Below are positions 12,876 through 21,461 of a DNA stretch of 64,000 bases, piece after piece. Made by a program: the position numbers and the translations under genes. The stretch is from Aurantiacibacter marinus (GTDB lineage: Bacteria; Pseudomonadota; Alphaproteobacteria; Sphingomonadales; Sphingomonadaceae). The notes under the pieces were generated by a model. It saw only the letters and a program-made list of their open reading frames with translations. It was not told the origin of the DNA and made no database searches. The stretch lies in the NCBI RefSeq assembly GCF_001021555.1, contig NZ_LDCP01000002.1, forward strand, positions 248,001-312,000. Direction: 5' to 3'. Position 1 is the stretch's first letter. Each line of letters starts with the position of its first letter.

Positions 12876-13577
12876 TTATTCGGGCAGCGCGTCGTTCAGC
12901 ATGTCCAGCGTAATTGTCTCATCCGGACGCCGCGCCTGCGGCAGTGCCTGCGGAATGCCATCGGCAGCGATGGAAGCTTGCAAGACGCGGGTCGGATTGG
13001 TGGGTGGCTCTCCGCGCGTAATGGCATCAACGGCAGGCATGTTGGAAATCACCCGGCCAAAATTGGTGTAACGGCGATCCAGTGCGAAGCGCGGATAAAA
13101 TACGATGAAGAACTGGCTGTTCGCGCTGTCGTCAGAATCGGCGCGCGCCATGGAAACCGTGCCGCGAACATGCGGCAGGAAATTGAACTCTTCCTCCAGA
13201 TCGGGAAGCGTCGATCCGCCCTGACCCGTTCCGGTCGGGTCGCCGGTTTGTGCCATGAACCCGTCAATCACGCGGTGAAACGGCACGCCGGCGTAAAACC
13301 CCTCGCGGGTCAGGGTCTTGATCCGTTCGACATGGTTCGGCGCCCATGCGGGCATAAGCCGGATCGCCACGCGTTCTCCGGTGGAAAGGTCGAGCAGCAG
13401 GATATTTTCCGGATCTTCCGCCATATCGAAGCTGACCGCAAGCGGCAGGCGGGCGGCTTCCGCGTTGGTCGCCTCCACGGTTTCCAGAGCAGGCGAAAGC
13501 GCCGTGTCCTGAGCGGCTGCGGGAGCAGAGATTGTAAGAGCGGCAGCGATGGCCGTCAGCGCGAATTGGCGAAACAT
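12876..13577 (-). CDS. Exported cyclophilin-type peptidyl-prolyl isomerase
   Basis: A 233-residue protein with a signal peptide (MFRQFALTAIAAALTISAPAAAQ) and a cyclophilin domain: PFHRVIDGFMAQTGDPTGTGQGG with the catalytic Arg and Gln, then GTVSMARADSDDSANSQFFIVFYPRFALDRRYTNFGRVI. It is probably a periplasmic foldase. The open frame continues 51 codons upstream, but the signal peptide fixes the ATG at 13577. In the alphaproteobacterial family it is usually found near queA and coaD, as here. Confidence 0.92.
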   Translation of the reverse strand: MFRQFALTAIAAALTISAPAAAQDTALSPALETVEATNAEAARLPLAVSFDMAEDPENILLLDLSTGERVAIRLMPAWAPNHVERIKTLTREGFYAGVPFHRVIDGFMAQTGDPTGTGQGGSTLPDLEEEFNFLPHVRGTVSMARADSDDSANSQFFIVFYPRFALDRRYTNFGRVISNMPAVDAITRGEPPTNPTRVLQASIAADGIPQALPQARRPDETITLDMLNDALPE

Positions 13578-13689
13578 GTTATCGTCCGGGAGTAATTGCT
13601 GGGTTGATGGTGTCCTACGGCGAAGCATCTGACAGTTCAATGAACATAACTCCGGCGGGTGAACATAAGTCCGGCTTCGGCAATCGCGT

Positions 13690-14205
13690 CTAACAATCGC
13701 CCTTGCGGCCAATCGCCTCGACACGCGCATCGACCAGTATCTTTACCTGCGGGCTGACAAACGGCGCGATGTCGCCGCCGTAGATGGCGATTTCCTTCAC
13801 CAGCTTGGAAGCGATGGGCTGCAAGGCGGTATCAGCCATGAGGAAGACGGTTTCGATCTCGTCATTGATCTGCTGGTTCATGCCGGCCATTTGATATTCG
13901 TATTCGAAATCAGCGACAGCACGCAGGCCGCGAATAATTACGCTGGCACCCTGATGCTCGGCAAACTTCATCAGCAGTGCATCGAAGCCGCGGATCTCGA
14001 CGTTCTTCAATCCGAGACGCGAAATTTCGCCTTTCATCATGTCCATCCGTTCTTCCGGAGTAAACATGGGGTTCTTGGAAGGATTGGTGGTGATGCCAAT
14101 GATCAGCCGGTCAACCAGCTTCGCGCCGCGCCGGATAATATCCGCATGGCCCAAGGTGCATGGGTCGAATGTACCAGGGTAAAGGCCGATGCGTTCGGTC
14201 ATCAA
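13690..14205 (-). CDS. coaD: Phosphopantetheine adenylyltransferase
   Basis: CoaD makes dephospho-CoA from 4'-phosphopantetheine and ATP, the penultimate step of coenzyme A synthesis. The 171-residue protein has the nucleotidyltransferase HxGH-type motif in YPGTFDPCTLGHADIIRRG, the RGLRAVADFEYEYQMAGMNQQ segment, and the late SSKLV-like segment as ASKLVKEIAIYGGDIAPFVSP. It overlaps the upstream lipoprotein gene by 4 nt. Confidence 0.96.
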   Translation of the reverse strand: MMTERIGLYPGTFDPCTLGHADIIRRGAKLVDRLIIGITTNPSKNPMFTPEERMDMMKGEISRLGLKNVEIRGFDALLMKFAEHQGASVIIRGLRAVADFEYEYQMAGMNQQINDEIETVFLMADTALQPIASKLVKEIAIYGGDIAPFVSPQVKILVDARVEAIGRKGDC

Positions 14206-14570
14206 TCAAATACTCTCCATTCGACTTTCAAATCATCCATTACATCGCCTGGTCTTATCAGCACCGTTTCACGACTGCCGGACGGAAGGGTCAGGAGATA
14301 TGTCAATGGTCCAGTTTCCTTGAAACCGCCTTCCGCAAGGCCAACGCGGATATCCTCGGCGCACGCTTCGCTGATGCCAAATGCATTGATGACACCCTCT
14401 CCCTCTTCATCAGGCAGCCGCCCAAACCGTTCGAAGCGTGCATCCTCGCAATCGGTCGCATCAAATCGCGTGATGAGTCGGTCAACCTGACGTTCCACGA
14501 AGGCGTCGGCTTGGTTGCAGCCAGAGGCAAGGATCGAAAAACCCAGCAGAAAAAGCAGCTTTTTCATCAT
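14202..14570 (-). CDS. Small lipoprotein, unknown
   Basis: A 122-residue protein with a type II signal peptide ending in the lipobox LASGC (MKKLLFLLGFSILASGCNQ), so it should be lipidated and membrane-anchored. The mature part is acidic with two further cysteine positions (DATDCEDARFERFG and SEACAEDIRVG) that could form a disulfide. I do not recognise a family. It overlaps ispA (4 nt) and coaD (4 nt), so it is embedded in a xseB-ispA-coaD operon. Confidence 0.75.
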   Translation of the reverse strand: MMKKLLFLLGFSILASGCNQADAFVERQVDRLITRFDATDCEDARFERFGRLPDEEGEGVINAFGISEACAEDIRVGLAEGGFKETGPLTYLLTLPSGSRETVLIRPGDVMDDLKVEWRVFD

Positions 14571-15466
14571 CTGTCTCTCTCAACGATAAACTTCGCCAGG
14601 GCCCGCAACAGGTCTGCCTCCTTGCCGTGGCTGGAGAGGTGGCCAATGGCTTGCTCACTCAGCGCTTTCGCCTGCTGCCGCGCATCTTCGATGCCCATCA
14701 GGGAAACGAAGGTCGCCTTGCCCGCATCGGCATCCTTGCGCAGCGCCTTGCCGGCCAGTTCCTCATCACCTTCTTCGTCCAGCAGATCGTCTGCAATCTG
14801 GAACGCGAGGCCGATATCGCGGGCGTAGGCGCGCAGGTGAGCGCGGCCCTCCTCCGGGACCTTGCCCAAAATCGCGCCCATTTCCACCGCTGCACATAGC
14901 AGTGCGCCGGTTTTCAGCTGTTGCAGCTTTGTGATCGTGTGAAGATCCAACTCGCCTCTGGCGTTCTCCGCTGCGATATCCATCACCTGCCCGCCAGCCA
15001 TGCCCTTGTGGCCACTGGCGCTGGCGAGAGCGTGGACCAGTTCGGCACGGACATAGGGATCGGTGCTGACCTGCATTCCGCCTAGAATTTCAAACGCCAG
15101 AGCATGCAGCGAATCGCCTGCGAGGACGGCAATGGCCTCGTCATACTGCTTATGCAGCGTCGGTTTGCCGTGGCGCATGTCGTCATCGTCCATGCACGGC
15201 AGATCATCGTGGATCAGTGAATAGACATGGATCGCCTCAATCGCGCAGCCCGCGAAAACAGCAGCAGCGCGGCTGGCGCCGTACATTTCGGCGACCGTGG
15301 CCAGCAGCAGCGGACGTACCCGTTTGCCGCCGCCGATGGCTGCATAGCGCATCGCTTCGACCAGCTGGATGCTGTTGTCGTCCGGCAGCGGAAGCAATCC
15401 GTCAAAAGTGTCGTCAATTTCCCGCTGGATTTGCTGGAGCCCGCGCCCGAGCACATCATCTGCCAT
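14567..15466 (-). CDS. ispA: Polyprenyl (farnesyl) diphosphate synthase
   Basis: Trans-isoprenyl diphosphate synthase of about 299 residues making farnesyl diphosphate for quinones, carotenoids and undecaprenol. The first aspartate-rich motif is SLIHDDLPCMDDDDMRHGKPTLH and the second is FQIADDLLDEEGD; the GGKRVRPLLL segment is also present. The amino acids before the first motif fit the FPP synthase group. An ATG four codons upstream (15478) is possible; 15466 has a better-placed GGGA. It follows xseB, the usual partner in proteobacteria. Confidence 0.93.
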   Translation of the reverse strand: MADDVLGRGLQQIQREIDDTFDGLLPLPDDNSIQLVEAMRYAAIGGGKRVRPLLLATVAEMYGASRAAAVFAGCAIEAIHVYSLIHDDLPCMDDDDMRHGKPTLHKQYDEAIAVLAGDSLHALAFEILGGMQVSTDPYVRAELVHALASASGHKGMAGGQVMDIAAENARGELDLHTITKLQQLKTGALLCAAVEMGAILGKVPEEGRAHLRAYARDIGLAFQIADDLLDEEGDEELAGKALRKDADAGKATFVSLMGIEDARQQAKALSEQAIGHLSSHGKEADLLRALAKFIVERDR

Positions 15467-15489
15467 CTTCAGTCCCATTCCAGGCCGCC

Positions 15490-15750
15490 CTAGGCCGCAT
15501 CGAAAGGCGCTGTGCCCGATGGCTTGCCATCCGGCCCGCTTACGATCTTCTCGATCCGCTCCTGCGCCGCATCAAGCCTCGCCTGACACTTCTGCCGCAG
15601 TTGTTCACCGCGTTCGTACAGATCAATCGACTCGTCGAGCTTGGCTTCGCCGCTTTCCAGCTTGCGGACCACATCTTCAAGCGCGCGCAGCGCGTCCTCG
15701 AAGCTCATTTCGGAAATGTCAGGGCTGTCTTCTACCATCTTTGGGACCAT
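15490..15750 (-). CDS. xseB: Exodeoxyribonuclease VII small subunit
   Basis: An 86-residue helical protein with the XseB core SFEDALRALEDVVRKLESGEAKLDESIDLYERGEQLRQKCQARLDAAQERIEKI, which binds the large subunit XseA in the single-strand exonuclease. It is the first gene of the minus-strand xseB-ispA-lipoprotein-coaD run. xseA is not in the window. An ATG four codons in is an alternative start. Confidence 0.94.
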   Translation of the reverse strand: MVPKMVEDSPDISEMSFEDALRALEDVVRKLESGEAKLDESIDLYERGEQLRQKCQARLDAAQERIEKIVSGPDGKPSGTAPFDAA

Positions 15751-15801
15751 TGACGCTGGACCGGCGCAGGGTCAAGCTGCGCCATCTATCAGGAGAGCCC
15801 G

Positions 15802-16203
15802 ATGAAGTGGATTATTGCCTACGTCGCCGCCGCCATCGCGTTTGGCGTGCTCGATTCCTTTTGGCTGCGGTGGGCCGGACCGAACCTGTATCGACCGATA
15901 ATCGGGGAGATACTGGCCGACAGCTTCCGCATGGGGCCCGCTCTGGCGTTCTACTTCATCTATATTGGCGGGATGGTGTATTTCGGGATCAAGCCGGGGA
16001 TTGAAAGCGGGCAAGTGCTAACCGCTGCGCTGAATGGTGCGATTCTGGGCTTTGTTTGCTACGCCACCTTCGACTTGACCAGCCAGGCCGTGATGAAGGT
16101 GTGGTCTACGCAAATCAGTATTGCAGATATTGCCTGGGGTACTTTCGCGACCGGAACGGCTTCCGCAGTCGCGGCATGGGTGACGTTAAAGTTCACCGGA
16201 TAG
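15802..16203 (+). CDS. DUF2177 family membrane protein
   Basis: A 133-residue protein with four predicted membrane helices. The pattern MKWIIAYVAAAIAFGVLDSFWLRW, then LYRPIIGEILADSFRMGPALAFYFIYIGGMVYFGI and AALNGAILGFVCYATFDLTSQAVMKVW fits the DUF2177 family, whose role is not known. It is divergent from xseB, with 51 bases between the starts, and preceded by a GGAGAG ribosome-binding site. Confidence 0.82.
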   Translation: MKWIIAYVAAAIAFGVLDSFWLRWAGPNLYRPIIGEILADSFRMGPALAFYFIYIGGMVYFGIKPGIESGQVLTAALNGAILGFVCYATFDLTSQAVMKVWSTQISIADIAWGTFATGTASAVAAWVTLKFTG

Positions 16204-16262
16204 GGGGAAATCCGCGCGCGAAGGGCTAGCGAGTTTGCGGCGCGCTCGCTAAAGCGCTGGCC

Positions 16263-18527
16263 ATGTCCACGAAAACGTCAGAAATCACTCCTGAAGTCGT
16301 CGCCCAGCACGGCCTTTCCGAAGAAGAATACGCCCGCGTCCTCAAAGGACTTGGGCGAGAGCCGAATCTGGTCGAGCTCGGCATTTTCTCGGTTATGTGG
16401 TCGGAGCATTGTTCTTACAAATCCTCCCGCCTGCACCTGAAGAAACTGCCGACAGAGGCACCATGGGTGATTTGCGGTCCGGGTGAGAACGCGGGCATCA
16501 TTGATATCGGTGCCGGACCTGATGGAAAACCTCAGGCCGCGATCTTCAAGATGGAGAGCCACAACCACCCCAGTTACATCGAGCCTTATCAGGGCGCGGC
16601 GACAGGCGTTGGCGGCATTTTGCGCGACGTGTTCACGATGGGCGCGCGTCCCGTTGCAAACGCCAATGCGCTGCGGTTCGGTCGTCCCGATCATCCGAAG
16701 ATGAAGCATCTGGTGCAGGGTGTGGTCGCTGGAATCGGCGGTTACGGCAATTGCGTGGGCGTGCCGACCGTGTGCGGAGAGACCAATTTCCATCCTGCCT
16801 ACGACGGCAACATTCTCGTCAACGCGATGACCGTTGGGGTCGCCGATCAGGACAAGATTTTCTATTCCGCCGCGACAGGCGTGGGCAATCCGATCGTCTA
16901 TGTCGGCTCCAAAACCGGACGTGACGGCATCCACGGCGCCACCATGGCAAGCGCGGATTTCGAGGAAGACGCAGAGGCCAAGCGCCCCACGGTGCAGGTT
17001 GGCGATCCTTTTACAGAAAAGCTGCTGATCGAAGCCTGCCTGGAACTGATGGCAACCGATGCCATCGTCGCCATTCAGGATATGGGCGCGGCTGGCCTCA
17101 CCTCCTCCAGTGTGGAAATGGCCACAAACGGCAAGGCCGGCATCCGGCTGGACATGAACAAGGTACCCTGCCGCGAAGAGGGCATGACGCCGTACGAAAT
17201 GATGCTGAGCGAAAGCCAGGAGCGGATGCTCATGGTGCTGAAGCCGGGCAAGGAAGCCATGGCGCAGGCCATCTTCGAAAAGTGGGAACTGGATTTCGCG
17301 ATCATCGGCGAAGTCACCGATACGCAGCATATGGTGCTGGAATTCGATGGCGAAGTCGTATGCGATATCCCGCTTGGTCCCCTCGCCGCAGATGCGCCGG
17401 AATATGACCGCCCTTATTTGAGCCGCGAAGATTACGCTACGTGGGCCGGCATTTCCCCGATGACGGACCGTCCTGACAGCGCAGACGTCGGTGCGGACCT
17501 GATCAAGTTGCTGGCCAGCCCCAACCTTTGCTCCCGCAGCTGGATTGCCGAGCAATATGATAGCCAGGTCGGCGCGGACACGTTGCAAACCGGCGGCGAT
17601 GCCGGTGTTGTGCGCGTTCACGGCACCAAGAAGGCGCTGGCGATCAGCACCGATTGCACGCCGCGCTATGTCTATGCGGACCCCTATGAAGGCGGCAAGC
17701 AGGCCATTGCCGAGGCATACCGCAATCTGTGCGCGGTGGGCGCACGCCCGCTCGCGGTCACGAATTGCCTGAACTTCGCCAATCCGCAGCGGCCCGAAAT
17801 CATGGCGCAGCTTGTCCACGCGCTGGACGGGATGGGCAAAGCGTGCCGTGTGCTGGATTTCCCGATCGTGAGCGGCAACGTCTCGCTGTATAATGAAAGC
17901 AAGGCGACCGGCGGCGGCTCTGCAATCCTGCCGACGCCCGCCATCGGCGGCGTCGGCATCATCGACGATTATGATTACATGATGACCATGCCGTTCAAGG
18001 CTGCGGGCGAGACGATCTATCTGATCGCGCCGGAAACATGGGCCACGCCCGATCCGGAACGGTCACATCTTGGCAAATCGCTCTGGCTGAGTGAAATTCA
18101 CGGACGCGACGAAGGCCGCGCACCGCCAGTTGATCTCACGCTGGAAAAGGCCGCGGGCCGCATCATCCGCGAACTTATCGCAGACGGGCTGGTAAGCGCG
18201 GTGCATGACATTTCCGACGGCGGCCTGGCGGTAGCTTTGGCGGAAATGGCGATGGCGAGCGGCATCGGTGCACAGCTTGATGCAGGCCACGCAGACTATT
18301 CTGCAGCGCAGTGGTGGTTTGGCGAAGATCAAGGTCGTTATGTCGTCACCGTACCCGATACGGACGCGCTTAACCGCGCGCTCGCCAAGGGAACCGAGAA
18401 TGACGAGACGGCAGCAGTCGGCTTCACGCGTATCGGCACCACTGGCGGCGACAGCGTGCTGGGTGCCAGCGTGGATGATATGCGCGCCGCGCACCGCCGC
18501 TTCTTCAGTGAGTGGATGGAGAGTTGA
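16263..18527 (+). CDS. purL: Phosphoribosylformylglycinamidine synthase subunit PurL
   Basis: The synthetase subunit of the fourth step of purine synthesis (FGAR to FGAM). At 754 residues it is the small form that requires separate PurS and PurQ, neither of which lies here. Motifs include [35 protein letters not shown] at the N-terminus, [25 protein letters not shown]-like catalytic and ATP residues, [14 protein letters not shown], and in the second half [10 protein letters not shown] and [20 protein letters not shown]. It stands between DUF2177 and a 300-bp non-coding stretch. Confidence 0.96.
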   Translation: MSTKTSEITPEVVAQHGLSEEEYARVLKGLGREPNLVELGIFSVMWSEHCSYKSSRLHLKKLPTEAPWVICGPGENAGIIDIGAGPDGKPQAAIFKMESHNHPSYIEPYQGAATGVGGILRDVFTMGARPVANANALRFGRPDHPKMKHLVQGVVAGIGGYGNCVGVPTVCGETNFHPAYDGNILVNAMTVGVADQDKIFYSAATGVGNPIVYVGSKTGRDGIHGATMASADFEEDAEAKRPTVQVGDPFTEKLLIEACLELMATDAIVAIQDMGAAGLTSSSVEMATNGKAGIRLDMNKVPCREEGMTPYEMMLSESQERMLMVLKPGKEAMAQAIFEKWELDFAIIGEVTDTQHMVLEFDGEVVCDIPLGPLAADAPEYDRPYLSREDYATWAGISPMTDRPDSADVGADLIKLLASPNLCSRSWIAEQYDSQVGADTLQTGGDAGVVRVHGTKKALAISTDCTPRYVYADPYEGGKQAIAEAYRNLCAVGARPLAVTNCLNFANPQRPEIMAQLVHALDGMGKACRVLDFPIVSGNVSLYNESKATGGGSAILPTPAIGGVGIIDDYDYMMTMPFKAAGETIYLIAPETWATPDPERSHLGKSLWLSEIHGRDEGRAPPVDLTLEKAAGRIIRELIADGLVSAVHDISDGGLAVALAEMAMASGIGAQLDAGHADYSAAQWWFGEDQGRYVVTVPDTDALNRALAKGTENDETAAVGFTRIGTTGGDSVLGASVDDMRAAHRRFFSEWMES

Positions 18528-18534
18528 CGCTGGC

Positions 18535-18586
18535 CTGAAGGACCAGAGGGCTGAAGAGCCAAAGGACTGAAGTACCGGGGTGCTGA
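18535..18586 (+). repeat. Imperfect 16-bp tandem repeat after purL
   Basis: Three head-to-tail 16-base units start with CTGAAG at 18535, 18551 and 18567, each followed by an ACC/GCC and a purine-rich tail, and a fourth partial CTGA copy begins at 18583. The array begins 8 bases past the purL stop. The rest of the 300-base gap to the nitroreductase gene (up to 18833) holds no gene that I can support. Confidence 0.6.
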
Positions 18587-18833
18587 CAGCAAAAAGGCAA
18601 TGTCCAGCGCAACCTGACATGGAGCGCAAGCGCTAGGGCAGTCAGCAAATTGCCCTGTGCAGAGGCCTACACCCTATCCTTGTCGCAGGATCGGCAAATG
18701 CGGCTCTTGGCACTTGGACATCGTACAGGATCAGTAACGCGCCGGAAGCGCTTTTCGCGCGGCCACTCGCGACATCGAAGGCCATTCTCGGCACGAACTG
18801 GCGCGGACCACCCGTTCGCGTTAGGGAACCTGC

Positions 18834-19520
18834 ATGAGCGAGGCACACCATCCTTTCCCCGACCTTCCTGCATATTCTGATCAGGAGCGCGTCGCCCGCG
18901 CCCGTGCTGCATATGACCTGCTGAAAACCCGGCATTCCTGCCGCGCTTTTACCGACACGGCAGTGCCGCGCGAAGTGATCGAAAACGCCATCCGCGCCGC
19001 CGGAACAGCGCCCAACGGCGCGAATCACCAGCCGTGGCATTTCACGGTCATCGCCTCACCAGAAAAGAAGCGCGCGATTCGCGAAGCTGCAGAAGCCGAG
19101 GAGCGGCGCTTTTATGGAGCAGACGGAAACGATCCCAAGGCGAGCGAGGAGTGGTTGGATGCCCTAGCCCCGATTGGCACCGATGCCAGCAAGCCATTCC
19201 TCGAAACCGCACCCTATCTGATCGCCTGCTTCGCCCAACGCACAGGCGGGATCGCAGAGGATGGCGAAACGAAGAATTACTACGTCAATGAAAGCGTCGG
19301 CATCGCCTGCGGCATGCTGATTTCAACCTTGCACGCGGCAGGCCTCGCCACTTTGACGCACACGCCCTCCCCCATGGGGTTCTTGCGCGATCTGTGCGGA
19401 CGACCAAGCAATGAAAAGCCGCTGATGATTGTGGTGGCCGGCCTGCCCGCTGCGACTGCAACTGTGCCGGAACATGCGATCAGGAAGAAGCCGCTGGAAC
19501 AGATTTCCAGCTGGATCTAG
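18834..19520 (+). CDS. Nitroreductase-family flavoprotein, iodotyrosine-deiodinase-like
   Basis: A 228-residue FMN protein. Features of the nitroreductase fold are KTRHSCRAFTDTAVPREVIENAIRAAGTAPNGANHQPWHFTVI and the C-terminal GLPAATATVPEHAIRKKPLEQISSW. The long EAEERRFYG lid, the THTPSPMGFLRDLCGRP loop and the VPE..RKKPL ending are the marks I associate with the iodotyrosine deiodinase (IYD) branch rather than classical NfsB enzymes. Bacterial IYD homologues dehalogenate halotyrosines in vitro; the natural substrate here is unknown. It is convergent with serB, overlapping by 4 nt. Confidence 0.82.
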   Translation: MSEAHHPFPDLPAYSDQERVARARAAYDLLKTRHSCRAFTDTAVPREVIENAIRAAGTAPNGANHQPWHFTVIASPEKKRAIREAAEAEERRFYGADGNDPKASEEWLDALAPIGTDASKPFLETAPYLIACFAQRTGGIAEDGETKNYYVNESVGIACGMLISTLHAAGLATLTHTPSPMGFLRDLCGRPSNEKPLMIVVAGLPAATATVPEHAIRKKPLEQISSWI

Positions 19521-20401
19521 CTGATACGCCAGTCCTTCTCGGGGATTTCGAGCAGTCTCAACAGGCTCGTCAGGTCGCCGCGATCGACCCAGCCATTTGC
19601 CGCAGCGCGGGCCTTCGGCTTGGCGCGGTAGGCGATACCATATGTTGAGGCTTCCAGCATGGGTATATCATTCGCCCCGTCCCCTGCTGCCATACTGACA
19701 GCATTCTGCCCGCGCGCGGCCATTTCTTCGACCAGCACAGCCTTCTTTGTCGAGCTGTCAGTGATGGTGCCGACAAGTCCGCCAGTCAATTTGCCATTGG
19801 CGACTTCCAAACGGTTTCCAACCACACGTTCGAACCCCAACTGCTCGGCCACACTATCGGCAAAGTGGTGAAAGCCGCCTGTCACCAACACAGTCCGGCA
19901 GCCGCGTGATTTGAGCGTTGCAACCAGACTGCGTGCACCCGTGGTAAGACGGATCCGCTCTGCAAGGCACTGTGTGATGGCATCTTCGCCTAAACCTGCC
20001 AGCAAGCCTACCCGCTCGCGCAGGGCAGTTTCAAAATCCAGCTCACCCTGCATCGCGCGTTCAGTGATGCCTGCAACCTGATCCTTCAAACCCGCAAAAT
20101 CCGCGAGTTCGTCAATACATTCCTGTCCGATCATGGTCGAATCCATGTCCGAGACGAAGACTTCGGGTACGCTAATGACGTTGCGGGCCAAAATCGCATC
20201 ACTATGCGGGAAATGCGTATCGAGCGCGGCCCGCAAACCGGCCATATCGTCTCCCGGGCTCTCGATCTGGAGCACATCATCGCAGAAATCGAGCATCGCT
20301 GCGTGGGCAACTTGCGCATCGGTGTCCGCAAGATTGGCAATCAGCCCATCAAGGGCTTCCTCCAGCGTCGATGGCTCTGCTATCAGTCGGGCGATGAGCA
20401 A
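19517..20401 (-). CDS. serB: Phosphoserine phosphatase
   Basis: HAD-family enzyme making L-serine from phosphoserine. The 294-residue protein has an N-terminal ACT-like part, then the DxDxT nucleophile motif VSDMDSTMIGQECIDELADFAG near residue 90, LVTGGFHHFADSVAEQLGFERVVGN, and the late VSMAAGDGANDIPMLEASTYGIAYRAKP. The frame begins with TTG at 20401, preceded by a well-spaced GCAGGAG ribosome-binding site; no ATG lies nearby in frame. The start overlaps the divergent miaA start by 8 bases. Confidence 0.94.
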   Translation of the reverse strand: MLIARLIAEPSTLEEALDGLIANLADTDAQVAHAAMLDFCDDVLQIESPGDDMAGLRAALDTHFPHSDAILARNVISVPEVFVSDMDSTMIGQECIDELADFAGLKDQVAGITERAMQGELDFETALRERVGLLAGLGEDAITQCLAERIRLTTGARSLVATLKSRGCRTVLVTGGFHHFADSVAEQLGFERVVGNRLEVANGKLTGGLVGTITDSSTKKAVLVEEMAARGQNAVSMAAGDGANDIPMLEASTYGIAYRAKPKARAAANGWVDRGDLTSLLRLLEIPEKDWRIS

Positions 20402-21332
20402 TTTGGAAACTCCTGCAAGAAATCAGGTCGCGCTCATCGCAGGGCCGACCGCGAGCGGCAAGAGCGATCTTGCGGTTCGCCTGGCTCTGGCCCTCGATCG
20501 GCCTTGTGTCGCAATCAACGCAGACAGCGCACAGGTTTACAGCGACCTGCACGTGCTTTCCGCAAGGCCGGAAGACGCGGAAATGCAAGGCGTGCCGCAT
20601 CGCCTGTTTGGCGCTTGGGACGGCGCACAGCCTTGCTCTGCTGTAGATTGGGCAAAGGCTGCGAAACAGGAGATCGCGGCGGCGCATGCGGATGATGCAG
20701 TGCCGATCCTTGTCGGCGGGACCGGGCTGTATGTGCGTACGCTGCTGGAGGGAATTGCCCCCATTCCGGAAATCGACCCTGAAGTGCGCAAGACTGTCCG
20801 CGCCCTGTCAGTTTCAGACACCTACACCGCATTGCAGAATGAAGACCCCGACCGGGCAGAAAGGCTTCACCCATCAGATAGCCAGCGGATCGCCCGCGCA
20901 CTTGAGGTCGTCCGCTCTACGGGGCGCTCGCTGGGTGAATGGCAGGTGCATACCGAAGGCGGGATCGCGCAGGAAATCAACCTTGTGCCGGTGGTGCTTC
21001 TGCCGGACCGCGAAGCGGTTTATGCGCGGTGCGATGCCCGCTTCATCGCGATGCTGGAACAGGGCGCAATTGCGGAAGTCGAGGCGCTGCTGGAACGCGG
21101 CCTTCCACCAGCCTTGCCTGTCATGCGGGCGATAGGCGTGCCTGAAATAGCAGGGTTCCTGCGCGGAGAATGGTCCCGTGAAGAAGCGATAGCACGGGGT
21201 CAGCAGGCGACTCGTAACTATGCCAAACGGCAGTTTACATGGCTGCGCAATCAACTTCCCGCCGATTGGCCACGCGTTCAGCCCGAAGATGTCAATCTGG
21301 AGAGTGTTTTTGAAACTTTATTTCACTATTAG
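20394..21332 (+). CDS. miaA: tRNA dimethylallyltransferase
   Basis: MiaA adds a dimethylallyl group to A37 of tRNAs that read UNN codons. The 312-residue protein starts MSNLETPARNQVALIAGPTASGKS, containing the P-loop; the frame is open much further upstream but that part is antisense to serB. Other motifs are INADSAQVYSDLHVLSARP, ILVGGTGLYVRTLLEG, HPSDSQRIARALEV and RNYAKRQFTWLRNQ. The start overlaps the serB start on the other strand, so its promoter must lie inside serB. Confidence 0.95.
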   Translation: MSNLETPARNQVALIAGPTASGKSDLAVRLALALDRPCVAINADSAQVYSDLHVLSARPEDAEMQGVPHRLFGAWDGAQPCSAVDWAKAAKQEIAAAHADDAVPILVGGTGLYVRTLLEGIAPIPEIDPEVRKTVRALSVSDTYTALQNEDPDRAERLHPSDSQRIARALEVVRSTGRSLGEWQVHTEGGIAQEINLVPVVLLPDREAVYARCDARFIAMLEQGAIAEVEALLERGLPPALPVMRAIGVPEIAGFLRGEWSREEAIARGQQATRNYAKRQFTWLRNQLPADWPRVQPEDVNLESVFETLFHY

Positions 21333-21335
21333 CTG

Positions 21336-21364
21336 TTGACAGGACATATTATGCTGCGTATCGC
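21336..21364 (+). promoter_or_regulatory. Candidate promoter of the ilvB operon
   Basis: TTGACA at 21336-21341 is a perfect -35 hexamer; 17 bases later stands TATCGC (21359-21364), a weak -10. Transcription would start near 21370, just after miaA, and the transcript would carry the hairpin at 21388-21415. Confidence 0.4.
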
Positions 21365-21461
21365 GTCCGTCGCAGTTGGATTATATCGACCCGGTAAGAG
21401 CAATCTTGCCGGGTCAGCTTTATCTGGCGAACGGCAAATTACAGGAGCTTCACGTGTCTGA
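21351..21461 (+). CDS. Possible leader ORF of ilvB
   Basis: An ATG frame of 36 codons begins [20 protein letters not shown], with Leu, Ile, Val, Val and a rare TTA Leu codon among the first eleven residues. It runs through the hairpin at 21388-21415 and ends in a TGA that overlaps the ilvB GTG start. Branched-chain-rich leaders control ilv operons in many proteobacteria. Against it are the lack of an early stop, the lack of a clear ribosome-binding site, and the fact that the best promoter would start transcription after this ATG. Confidence 0.3.
   Translation: MLRIASVAVGLYRPGKSNLAGSALSGERQITGASRV
21388..21415 (+). promoter_or_regulatory. Strong hairpin in the ilvB leader
   Basis: GACCCGGTAAGA, loop GCAA, TCTTGCCGGGTC forms a 12-bp stem with one G-U pair and a GNRA-type tetraloop. 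Only three Ts follow (AGCTTTAT), so it is a poor intrinsic terminator. It ends 38 nt before the GTG of ilvB, between the candidate promoter and the ribosome-binding site, and may be an attenuator or a stabilising element. Confidence 0.6.

Noticed and set aside
16278-17819. Minus-strand open frame of 513 codons opposite purL
   Set aside because: His/Arg/Gly-rich antisense artefact with no domain; purL on the other strand is certain.
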